Positions 38,699 to 45,580 of a DNA stretch of 64,000 nucleotides are shown here, in pieces. The DNA is taken from the NCBI RefSeq assembly GCF_000300005.1, contig NC_018691.1:1-64000 (forward strand), in the 5' to 3' direction. Both the position numbers and the translations under genes were made by a program. This DNA is from Alloalcanivorax dieselolei B5 (GTDB lineage: Bacteria > Pseudomonadota > Gammaproteobacteria > Pseudomonadales > Alcanivoracaceae). Below the pieces are notes generated by a model. It saw nothing but the letters and a program-made list of their open reading frames with translations. It was not told the DNA's origin and made no database searches. Position 1 is the stretch's first letter. The number at the start of each line of letters is the position of its first letter.

Positions 38699-40315
38699 TC
38701 AGGCCCGGAGCTTTTCCGCCAGGGCGGTGGCGTTGCGCGCGCTGATGGCGTAGATGCTCAATTGCGGATTGACCCCGAGACTGGTGGGGAACACCGAGCC
38801 ATCGATGACGTAGAGATTGTCCAGATATTTGTAGCTGCCATCGTGGTTGACCAGACAATATTTTTCGTCGTTGCCCATGGCGCACCCGCCCATTACATGA
38901 GCACTGCCCAGGGAGGTGATAAAAGGCGCGTATTCCAGGGTTTCGATGCCTTGCCGGGCGTCGTCCCAGTTGCGGTAGTACGGAGCATGGGAGTGACCGG
39001 GCCGCACCGCCTTGGCGCCGGCGGCGAACTGCATTTCCACCTGGGCCAGATGGGATCGTTTCGCCGCTTCCAGCAGGTACGCATTCACCGGGTAGTCCAA
39101 CACGGGTTCGCCGTTGTCGCGCAGCTCCACCGAGCCGCCTTCGCTGTTGTCATGGAAGCCGTCGCGCACCAGCGCGATGGAGGCCGCCAGATGCGGCAGC
39201 CCGGTGATCTCTTCCCGTGCCTGTTCGCCGATGCCACCGATGAGCGCGCTGGCCAGCCCTGGATGCAGCGGCATCATTTCCAGCTTGTAGCCACCGGGGC
39301 CGTCCACGCCGTATTTGAAGATGAACTCGTCGGAATACAGGGATTGGGGCGCGCCATAGTAGGGAGCCACCTCCTCTTGGTACCGACCGAAAGTGAAACT
39401 GGTGGGATGCAGGAAAGTGCGCTTGCCTATCCGTTTTTCCGGATCCGGCGCCTGCGAGCGCAACAACAATGCCGGGCTCTGAATGCCGCCTCCGGAAACC
39501 ACCACGGCCCGCGCTTTCAGGGTCAGGGTGGCGCCGGTGGGCTCCTTGGCCTGATTCAAAGGCCGCGCTTCCACCCCCACGACCTTATCGCCTTCCATCA
39601 GCAGCCGCTCGGCGCGGGTGCTGTAGAGCAAGGTGGCGCCTTTCTTCATTGCCGCCGGCAGTGTGGTGACCAACATGGATTGCTTGGCGTCGGTGGGACA
39701 GCCCATGCCGCAGTAGCCAATATTCCAGCAGCCGCTGACGTTGCGCGGGATGATGCCCCAGTGCCACCCCAGTTTCTCGCAACCTTTCTTGATCACGGCA
39801 TTGTTGGCGTTCGGTGGCATGGCCCATTTGCTGATGTTGAGGCGTTGCTCCATCCGGTCGAACCAGGGATTGAGCGCTTCCCGGTCCAGGTCGATGACAC
39901 CGAAACGATCACGCCAGTAATCCAGGGTCTGGCGTGGTGTGCGGAAACTGCTGGTCCAGTTGACCACGGTGGTGCCGCCCACGGTCCGGCCTTGCAGGAT
40001 GGTCATGCCGGCGTCCTTGGTGGCGCGCATGGCCCCCTCTTGATAGAGGTCGTGGTAGGCCTTGCCCTCATCAAGAACGAAATCGTCGGAGCTGCGCAAC
40101 TGGCCGGCCTCCAGCAAAATGACCTTGAGGCCATGCTGAGTGAGAATTTCCGCGCTGACACCGCCACCGGCACCGGTGCCGACGATGATCACATCGGCTT
40201 CCAGGGTGCGGTTTTCCGTGATGGTCTGGCCATCCAAGGCGTGCCAGCCTTCGGCGATACCGGCTTTCCAGAGATCCTTGATGCCGCTGATCGGCAAGGC
40301 GGATAAATCCTGCAT
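38699..40315 (-). CDS. GMC-family FAD-dependent alcohol oxidoreductase
   Basis: Glucose-methanol-choline oxidoreductase of 538 aa. The FAD motif VIIVGTGAGGGVSAEIL (about 42-58) and LLEAGQ are followed by QGRTVGGTTVVNWTSSFR, the GCPTDAKQSM loop and the catalytic His region SAHVMGGCAMG. The end NPQLSIYAISARNATALAEKL is typical. It resembles the long-chain alcohol oxidase/AlkJ-like branch, so fatty alcohol to aldehyde is the likely reaction. No signal peptide or membrane anchor is visible; the Tat-signal lipoprotein 45 bases upstream may export it as a complex. It is the last gene of the operon. Confidence 0.9.
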   Translation of the reverse strand: MQDLSALPISGIKDLWKAGIAEGWHALDGQTITENRTLEADVIIVGTGAGGGVSAEILTQHGLKVILLEAGQLRSSDDFVLDEGKAYHDLYQEGAMRATKDAGMTILQGRTVGGTTVVNWTSSFRTPRQTLDYWRDRFGVIDLDREALNPWFDRMEQRLNISKWAMPPNANNAVIKKGCEKLGWHWGIIPRNVSGCWNIGYCGMGCPTDAKQSMLVTTLPAAMKKGATLLYSTRAERLLMEGDKVVGVEARPLNQAKEPTGATLTLKARAVVVSGGGIQSPALLLRSQAPDPEKRIGKRTFLHPTSFTFGRYQEEVAPYYGAPQSLYSDEFIFKYGVDGPGGYKLEMMPLHPGLASALIGGIGEQAREEITGLPHLAASIALVRDGFHDNSEGGSVELRDNGEPVLDYPVNAYLLEAAKRSHLAQVEMQFAAGAKAVRPGHSHAPYYRNWDDARQGIETLEYAPFITSLGSAHVMGGCAMGNDEKYCLVNHDGSYKYLDNLYVIDGSVFPTSLGVNPQLSIYAISARNATALAEKLRA

Positions 40316-40360
40316 GGCGATACCCTTACGTTTTTTGTTTTCAGGTGGGCTGGCGGTGGT

Positions 40361-40882
40361 TCAGCTGATGATCTTGTTCGGCGGGCCGGGATAACCGGTG
40401 GTGCGCGCGGCATCCGGTTGCACGTACCAAGCCATGTGGAACGGCTGGGTGAGGCCTCGGAAGGCAGCTCGTGGCAGCTCACTTTCGCTGCGTGACCAGT
40501 GATCCAGGGTCGCGCTGAGCTGTTCTTCGGTTTGCTCGGCGAAATGTTTCCAGGTGCCGGTGAGGTACCAACGCCCCGGGGCCAGTTGCAGCAGATCCAG
40601 CAACTCGAACACCGCGCCACGGGTGCCGGGCATGCCGCCATCGAGAAGGTCATCGAAAGCCAGCAACGCCTGGTCGGCGGTGGCGTCCGCCGCGACCAGG
40701 GCCGGTGCCAGCAGTACCTGGGCCAGCGGCCTGAGCAAGGTGACGTCCTGGGAACGCAGGTGGCGATAGCCGTGGGCCGGACCGTCGTTGCGGCTGCAGC
40801 CAGTCAACAGGGCCAGGCTTGATCCCGCCGTCAGCATGACACTGGCGCCGGCGCTGAGTTTGAGAAAGTCGCGACGATCCAT
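40361..40882 (-). CDS. Tat-signal lipoprotein, gluconate-dehydrogenase-subunit-3-like
   Basis: Small protein of 173 aa that starts with a twin-arginine signal (MDRRDFLKLSAGASVMLTAG) ending in a lipobox LLTGC (Cys29). The rest is mainly helical (LLRPLAQVLLAPALVA; TADQALLAFDDLLDGG; FRGLTQPFHMAWY). Its place upstream of an FAD GMC gene matches the gamma subunit of gluconate/sorbitol dehydrogenases, whose Tat signal carries the folded catalytic subunit across the membrane. I rely on layout and the signal rather than strong motif identity. It lies between the aldehyde dehydrogenase and GMC genes. Confidence 0.75.
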   Translation of the reverse strand: MDRRDFLKLSAGASVMLTAGSSLALLTGCSRNDGPAHGYRHLRSQDVTLLRPLAQVLLAPALVAADATADQALLAFDDLLDGGMPGTRGAVFELLDLLQLAPGRWYLTGTWKHFAEQTEEQLSATLDHWSRSESELPRAAFRGLTQPFHMAWYVQPDAARTTGYPGPPNKIIS

Positions 40883-40966
40883 TCCCGGTTTCCATCCTGG
40901 TTGTGTTGTTGTGCTTGTTAGCGCGAACGGGCGGGCGTCACTGAAAAGTCACGTCCGCCGGGCCGG

Positions 40967-42409
40967 TTACTTGAGCAGGTATTTATAGATGAAACGGTGC
41001 ATGCCCCGGCCGTAGGGCGGCAGGATATGCTTGGTGCCGTTGAACTTGCCCTTGCGGTAGACCCCTTTGGCCTTGGAGAAGGTCAAGAAGCCTTCGTGGC
41101 CGTGATAATGGCCCATCCCCGACGGGCCGACACCGCCGAACGGCATGTCATCCACGCCCACGTGGCTGACGGTATCGTTGAGACAGACGCCGCCGGCGTG
41201 GGTATTGCGCAGCACGTATTGCCCGTTGCCGCTGTTCCAGTCGAAGTAATACAACGCCAGCGGGCGGGGCCGGTCATTGACGTAATCCAAAGCCTGATCG
41301 AGCCCCTTGTAGGGAATCACCAGCATCAAGGGGCCGAAGATTTCATCCTGGGCGATTTTCATCTCGTCGGTGACATTCAGCACCAAAGTGTGCGGCAGCT
41401 TGCGGCTGTCGCCGAGATCCTCATTGGCGGGGTTGATGCTGACGATGCGGGCACCTTTTTCTTCCGCGTCACGCAGGTATCCCTGCAGGCGTTGGTACTG
41501 GCGGTCGTTGATGATGCTGGTGTAGTCCGGGTTTTCCTCCATGGTCGGATACAGCTTGCCGATCTGCGCGCGCCACTGTTCGACGAATTCCTCCACCCGC
41601 TGTTCGGGGCAAAGAATATAATCCGGCGCCACACAGGTCTGGCCGCTGTTCAGGCATTTACCAAAGGCGATACGCTCCACTGCTTCGTTCATCGGGAAAT
41701 CCTCACCGATGATGCAGGGGCTCTTGCCACCCAGTTCCAACGTCACTGGTGTCAGATTTTCCGCCGCGGCGCGCAGAATATGGCGGCCCACGGAAGTGGA
41801 ACCGGTGAACAGCAGATGATCGAACGGCAGCGCCGAGAATGCCGCCGCCACATCCACTTCGCCGTTGACCACCGCCACCTGATCTTCCGGAAAAGTATCC
41901 GCGATCAGACGTTGCAGCAGAGCCCCGGTGGCCGGGGTGGATTCGCTCATCTTGATCATCACCCGGTTGCCCGCCGCCAGCGCCGCCAGTAGCGGACCGA
42001 TGGCCAGGTACACCGGATAATTCCAGGGCACGATCACACCGACCACGCCCACCGGCTGATATTCCACCCAGGCCTTGCCCGGCCATTGCGGCGCACCGAC
42101 ACTGCGGCGGCTGGGTTTCATCCATTTGGCGACTTTCTTGGCGTGGTATTTGATGCCTTCGACGCTGGTGAGCAGCTCCGCCAGCTTGGTTTCATCGGCG
42201 GCGCGGTTGCCGAAATCCTGGCGCAGCGCTTCGATGATCTCATCCTGGTGATCCAGCAGCATGGGTTTGAGGCGCAGAATGGCCTCCCGGCGTTCTTCCA
42301 CGGAAGAATAAGGCTGACGGCGGAAAGCGGCCCGCTGGGCTTCGAACAAGGTGTTCATGCGCGTGATCTGCGCCTGATCGGTTTTGAGCTCCTTGATTTC
42401 GGCGACCAT
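40967..42409 (-). CDS. Coniferyl-aldehyde-dehydrogenase-like (CalB) aldehyde dehydrogenase
   Basis: NAD(P)-dependent aldehyde dehydrogenase of 480 aa in the class-3/CalB branch. The catalytic Glu lies in VTLELGGKSP (about 225) and the catalytic Cys in NSGQTCVAPDY (about 257); PWNYPVYLAIGPLLAALAAGN (shown in part) is the cofactor region. The C-terminal KYLLK-type basic end (HRFIYKYLLK) may aid membrane association, as in fatty aldehyde dehydrogenases. It heads the operon with the Tat lipoprotein and GMC genes, so it probably takes the aldehyde product. It is divergent from a TetR gene, with a perfect palindrome between. Confidence 0.92.
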   Translation of the reverse strand: MVAEIKELKTDQAQITRMNTLFEAQRAAFRRQPYSSVEERREAILRLKPMLLDHQDEIIEALRQDFGNRAADETKLAELLTSVEGIKYHAKKVAKWMKPSRRSVGAPQWPGKAWVEYQPVGVVGVIVPWNYPVYLAIGPLLAALAAGNRVMIKMSESTPATGALLQRLIADTFPEDQVAVVNGEVDVAAAFSALPFDHLLFTGSTSVGRHILRAAAENLTPVTLELGGKSPCIIGEDFPMNEAVERIAFGKCLNSGQTCVAPDYILCPEQRVEEFVEQWRAQIGKLYPTMEENPDYTSIINDRQYQRLQGYLRDAEEKGARIVSINPANEDLGDSRKLPHTLVLNVTDEMKIAQDEIFGPLMLVIPYKGLDQALDYVNDRPRPLALYYFDWNSGNGQYVLRNTHAGGVCLNDTVSHVGVDDMPFGGVGPSGMGHYHGHEGFLTFSKAKGVYRKGKFNGTKHILPPYGRGMHRFIYKYLLK

Positions 42410-42449
42410 AATGCGCCTCCTGGATTGTTATTGGACTGATTGGGATTTT

Positions 42450-42465
42450 TAGAGTAATTACTCTA
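42450..42465. promoter_or_regulatory. Perfect 16-bp palindrome, candidate TetR operator
   Basis: TAGAGTAATTACTCTA is an exact dyad in the 98-base gap between the aldehyde dehydrogenase start (42409) and the TetR start (42508), 40 bases from each. It is AT-rich in GC-rich surroundings and can cover both divergent promoters. This is the usual position for the operator of a divergent TetR repressor. Confidence 0.75.
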
Positions 42466-42507
42466 GAGGTCAACCCCGTGTTTCCCCTTTGATTGGATTG
42501 GCCCCGT

Positions 42508-43212
42508 ATGACTGGCACCAAAACGCGCATTCTGGACACCGCCCTGGACCTGTTTAATCGCCACGGCGAGCGCAATGTCACCACCAACCACATCGCGGAG
42601 GCCCTCGGGATCAGTCCAGGCAATCTGTACTATCACTTCCGCAACAAGACAGCGATCGTGGCGGCGTTGTTCGAACGTTACCGTCAACAGATCTGGGAAT
42701 GGCTGCCGCCACCCAAGGGGGAATTGACCTGGCAGGACAAGATGCACTACCTGCAGGGGATTCTGGAGTCGATGTGGCAGGGCCGGTTTCTGCATCGGGA
42801 TTTGCCGCATTTTCTCCACCAGGATCCGGAGTTGCGTGCCGAATACACGCAGTTCGTGCAAGATGGCATGGAGCGCGGGCTGCAGATTTATCAGGGATTG
42901 CGCGCCAGCGGTCTGATCGAGGCCAGCGATGAGGACCTGCGTGCCCTGATGGTGAATACCTGGGTACTGGCGATGTCGTGGCCGGGCCTGACCCACGGTC
43001 TCAATCCCGCCGCCGCTGAGAACGAGACCCTGGATCGGGCGCTGTTGCGTCAGGGCATTTATCAGATCGTGTGCCTGGAAGCGCCCTATCTGAGGGGGGA
43101 GGCTCTAAATCATCTGGATGCCATGAAGGCGGAATTCCGGGTTGGCGACACCACGGTGAACCTGTTGTTCACGGCATCCGACCCCCATGTCGGGGAGGTG
43201 TCAAACGGCTGA
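42508..43212 (+). CDS. TetR-family regulator of the alcohol/aldehyde operon
   Basis: Repressor of 234 aa from ATG 42508. The HTH (about 20-48) is VTTNHIAEALGISPGNLYYHFRNK, of which ALGISPGNLYYHF is the recognition helix pair. The ligand domain (about 60-215) matches the TetR_C_13-like pattern with LHRDLPHFLHQDPELRAEY (shown as LHRDLPHFLHQ). The divergent oxidation operon and the palindrome between suggest it responds to a fatty alcohol, aldehyde or acid (inference). No strong ribosome site is visible (GATTGG). Confidence 0.88.
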   Translation: MTGTKTRILDTALDLFNRHGERNVTTNHIAEALGISPGNLYYHFRNKTAIVAALFERYRQQIWEWLPPPKGELTWQDKMHYLQGILESMWQGRFLHRDLPHFLHQDPELRAEYTQFVQDGMERGLQIYQGLRASGLIEASDEDLRALMVNTWVLAMSWPGLTHGLNPAAAENETLDRALLRQGIYQIVCLEAPYLRGEALNHLDAMKAEFRVGDTTVNLLFTASDPHVGEVSNG

Positions 43213-43239
43213 GCTTGGCAGATCGTGGGGCAATCGCTA

Positions 43240-43270
43240 TCGTTATACGAGATAAAAATCACGCATAACG
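43240..43270 (+). promoter_or_regulatory. Possible IclR operator
   Basis: TCGT-TAT-ACGA (43240-43250) is a short odd-length palindrome, and CGTTAT (43241-43246) is repeated inverted as ATAACG (43265-43270). They lie just before the IclR start in an AT-richer stretch. This fits an autoregulatory site but is weak on its own. Confidence 0.35.
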
Positions 43271-43295
43271 AGAAAATGTGCCGTCACGGAGTCCC

Positions 43296-44087
43296 ATGAG
43301 CTCAGTCCGAACCACCACCGCCAAGAAGGCCAGGCCCGTCACCAGCACCACTCTGGCCAAGGCGTCTCTGTTGCTGCGCACGGTCGCGCGCACTTTCCCC
43401 ACCGGAGGGACTCTGTCACGGATTGCCCGCGAGGTGGGGATGAATACCGCCACCGCGCACCGGCTGCTGACCGCTCTTGCCCACGAAGGCTTGCTGACCT
43501 TCGACCCCTATGTGAAGACCTACCACGTGGGATTCGAGCTGCTCGACATCGCCGAGTCCGCCCAGGCGGTGGCGCCGGATCTGCAGCTGCGGCAGCGGCT
43601 GAGACCAATGCTCAAGAATATTTCCCGGCGCACCGAGGAATCTACTTACCTGTCGATTCGTTCCAATCGGGATTCGGTGTGCATTGACCTTTCCGAAGGC
43701 ACCTATCCGATCAGTGCCAACACCCTGATGGTCGGGGCCCGCCGGCCGCTGGGGATCGGGGCCGGCTCCTGTTCGCTGCTGGCGTCCCTGCCAGTGGAGG
43801 AAGGCGACCGCATGCTGTTGCTCAATCAGGACCGCTATGAGCGCTATTCGGGTATCACCTTGTCGGAGGTCCGCCAATGGCTGCTGGAATACCGGCGTGA
43901 CGGCTTTGCCTTCAACAATGGCCGCATCATTCCGGAAGTGGCGGCCATGGGAATGGCGTTCCGGGTGCCCGGCTCCGGCCAGGACGTGGCGGTCAGTGTG
44001 GCGTCGGTGGTGTCCCGCATGAACGAAGAGCGCCGGCGCATGGTGATCGACGTGATCCGGGATGAAATCTCCCGCCTGCAAGAATGA
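43296..44087 (+). CDS. IclR-family transcriptional regulator
   Basis: Regulator of 263 aa from ATG 43296 (GGAG 5 bases upstream); a GTG at 43278 is the alternative. The N-terminal winged helix is TLSRIAREVGMNTATAHRLLTALAHEGLL, of which GMNTATAHRLL is the recognition helix. The C-terminal effector domain (about 85-255) has STYLSIRSNRDSVCIDL, LGIGAGSCSLLASLP and a YRRDGFAFNNGRIIPEVAAMGM region typical of IclR. It sits 278 bases upstream of, and in line with, the TRAP/CoA-transferase operon, which it most likely controls in response to an organic acid. Confidence 0.92.
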   Translation: MSSVRTTTAKKARPVTSTTLAKASLLLRTVARTFPTGGTLSRIAREVGMNTATAHRLLTALAHEGLLTFDPYVKTYHVGFELLDIAESAQAVAPDLQLRQRLRPMLKNISRRTEESTYLSIRSNRDSVCIDLSEGTYPISANTLMVGARRPLGIGAGSCSLLASLPVEEGDRMLLLNQDRYERYSGITLSEVRQWLLEYRRDGFAFNNGRIIPEVAAMGMAFRVPGSGQDVAVSVASVVSRMNEERRRMVIDVIRDEISRLQE

Positions 44088-44220
44088 CGCCGAGAGCATC
44101 ATTAGACAAATAAGTGCGTAATGATTGTCGCATTCATGATCGCTTTTTTGTTATTTTCTTGAAATGCGAGAATTTTTTATTTGGATTTGGGAAAATTTAT
44201 TGACTCCAACCAGAGTGACC
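44088..44220 (+). promoter_or_regulatory. AT-rich intergenic promoter region of the TRAP operon
   Basis: No gene. Between the IclR stop and the leader hairpins the DNA turns AT-rich (runs TTTTTTG, TTTTTTATTT, AAAATTTATTG around 44144-44202). It contains short dyads (TGCG-N10-CGCA at 44115-44132) that could be regulator sites. No promoter with good spacing could be fixed by eye. Confidence 0.45.
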
Positions 44221-44236
44221 GACTAGTTTTCGCAAA

Positions 44237-44338
44237 GGGCCGATGCTGGAATCCTCTCCGGCATGAGGATGGCCCTCCTGAGCCGGGCGGGATGCCCCTG
44301 AATCGTCACGAACGATTTTGACGCCGTCCACGACGGCG
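44237..44338 (+). ncRNA. Hairpin-rich 5' leader of the TRAP operon, candidate cis-regulatory RNA
   Basis: Several stems follow in close order. ATGCTGG (44243-44249) pairs with CCGGCAT (44258-44264) inside GGGCC/GGCCC (44237-44241 and 44271-44275). Alternatively ATCCTC (44251-44256) pairs with GAGGAT (44265-44270); the two are mutually exclusive. Then AATCGT-cacga-ACGATT (44301-44317) and CGCCGTC-cac-GACGGCG (44322-44338). A run of seven A and the GGAG site of the TRAP gene follow. This could be a riboswitch-like or protein-responsive leader; no known class is recognised. Confidence 0.4.
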
Positions 44339-44365
44339 GTAAAAAAACAATCCTCGGAGATGCTT

Positions 44366-45505
44366 ATGACTTCATCGACTCGCCTGCGTCGATTTTTCGC
44401 CTCTATCATGATCGGTGGCGGTTTGGCTCTTACCGCTGGCGCCAGCGCCGCGGAACTGCCCAAATCCATGACCTGGTCCTCCTATGACGTGGGTTCCGCC
44501 GGCTACGCCGAAGCGTCCGCCATTGCCGATGCGTTCGGCAAGAAATTCGGCACCCGCATCCGTATCCAGCCTTCCGGCTCTTCCATTGGTCGTCTGCAAC
44601 CGGTGCTGAGCAAGCGTGCCGATGTCGGTTTCCTGGCCACGGAGACGTTCTTCGCCAGTGAAGGGATCCATGATTTCTCCACTCGCCGCTGGGGACCGCA
44701 AGATCTTCGCGTGGTGGCCGGCCGTCCTTCCTCGTTCGGTATCTTCACTGCCGCGGACGCCGACATTCATACGCTTCAGGATCTCAAGGGCAAGCGCTTC
44801 GCCTACGTGGCGGGCAACCCGTCCATCAACGTCAAATGCGATGCCTTCCTGGCGTTCGCCGGCCTGACCCGGGATGACGTCGACGCCAAGATGTTCCCCA
44901 CCTACGCCAACGCCATGAGTTCCCTGGCGCGCAACGAAGCCGACGCTTCCTGTACCACCACCACGCCCAGCCACGTTTACGAGCTGGAGCAATCCCCCCG
45001 TGGTATCCGTTGGCTGGAAGTGCCCGCCGATGACGAGGAAGGTTGGAAACGCCTGCGCGCGGTAGCGCCGTTCTTCCAGCCGTACACGGAAACCGTCGGT
45101 GCCGGTATCAGCAAGGAAAACCCGGTGGACATCCTGGCCTACCGTTACCCGGTGCTGGTGGTTCGCTCCGATTCCGACGCGGATCTGGTGTACGCCTTCA
45201 CCAAGGCGTTGGATGAAACCTATGACCTGTACAAGGACGCCACCTCGGTGATGCCGCGCTGGGATCTGAAACAAGCCGGTGTGCCGGCGGCGGACGCGCC
45301 CTTCCACGAAGGCGCCATCCGTTACCTGAAGGAAAAAGGCATCTGGACCGACGAGGCCCAGGCCTGGAACGATGCCCGCATCAAACGCCTGAATGCATTG
45401 CGTGACGCCTGGCAGAAAGCCGTGGCCGAAGGCGATGGCAAGAGCGATGAAGAGTTCGCCGCCATCTGGGACCGTATCCGTACCCAGGCACTCAATTCCC
45501 TCTGA
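44366..45505 (+). CDS. TAXI-type TRAP transporter solute-binding protein
   Basis: Periplasmic binding protein of the TAXI family. ATG 44366 follows GGAG and gives 379 aa with a signal peptide (FASIMIGGGLALTAGASAA). Family features are WSSYDVGSAGYAEASAIADAF, IRIQPSGSSIGRLQPVLSKRADVG (shown in part PSGSSIGRLQPVL) and DLKGKRFAYVAGNPSINVK. It precedes a fused TRAP permease, as is usual for TAXI systems. The ligand is unknown; the following CoA-transferase suggests an acid that becomes a CoA thioester. A stable stem-loop separates it from the permease. Confidence 0.92.
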   Translation: MTSSTRLRRFFASIMIGGGLALTAGASAAELPKSMTWSSYDVGSAGYAEASAIADAFGKKFGTRIRIQPSGSSIGRLQPVLSKRADVGFLATETFFASEGIHDFSTRRWGPQDLRVVAGRPSSFGIFTAADADIHTLQDLKGKRFAYVAGNPSINVKCDAFLAFAGLTRDDVDAKMFPTYANAMSSLARNEADASCTTTTPSHVYELEQSPRGIRWLEVPADDEEGWKRLRAVAPFFQPYTETVGAGISKENPVDILAYRYPVLVVRSDSDADLVYAFTKALDETYDLYKDATSVMPRWDLKQAGVPAADAPFHEGAIRYLKEKGIWTDEAQAWNDARIKRLNALRDAWQKAVAEGDGKSDEEFAAIWDRIRTQALNSL

Positions 45506-45523
45506 TCCCTCCCTGACTGAATG

Positions 45524-45550
45524 CCGGGGCGGAAAGGGAGCCCGCCCCGG
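45524..45550 (+). terminator. Stem-loop between TRAP binding-protein and permease genes
   Basis: CCGGGGCGG (45524-45532) and CCGCCCCGG (45542-45550) form a perfect 9-bp GC stem with a 9-base loop. No T-tract follows, and the permease begins 30 bases later. Such intercistronic stems protect the upstream mRNA segment and raise binding protein over permease. Confidence 0.55.
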
Positions 45551-45580
45551 GTTCCATCATGACATTTCCGGAGTCCCTCC

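Noticed and set aside
38615-40306. 563-codon open frame on the plus strand
   Set aside because: Antisense to the well-supported GMC oxidoreductase and composed of low-information GC-rich codons; no domain or ribosome site.
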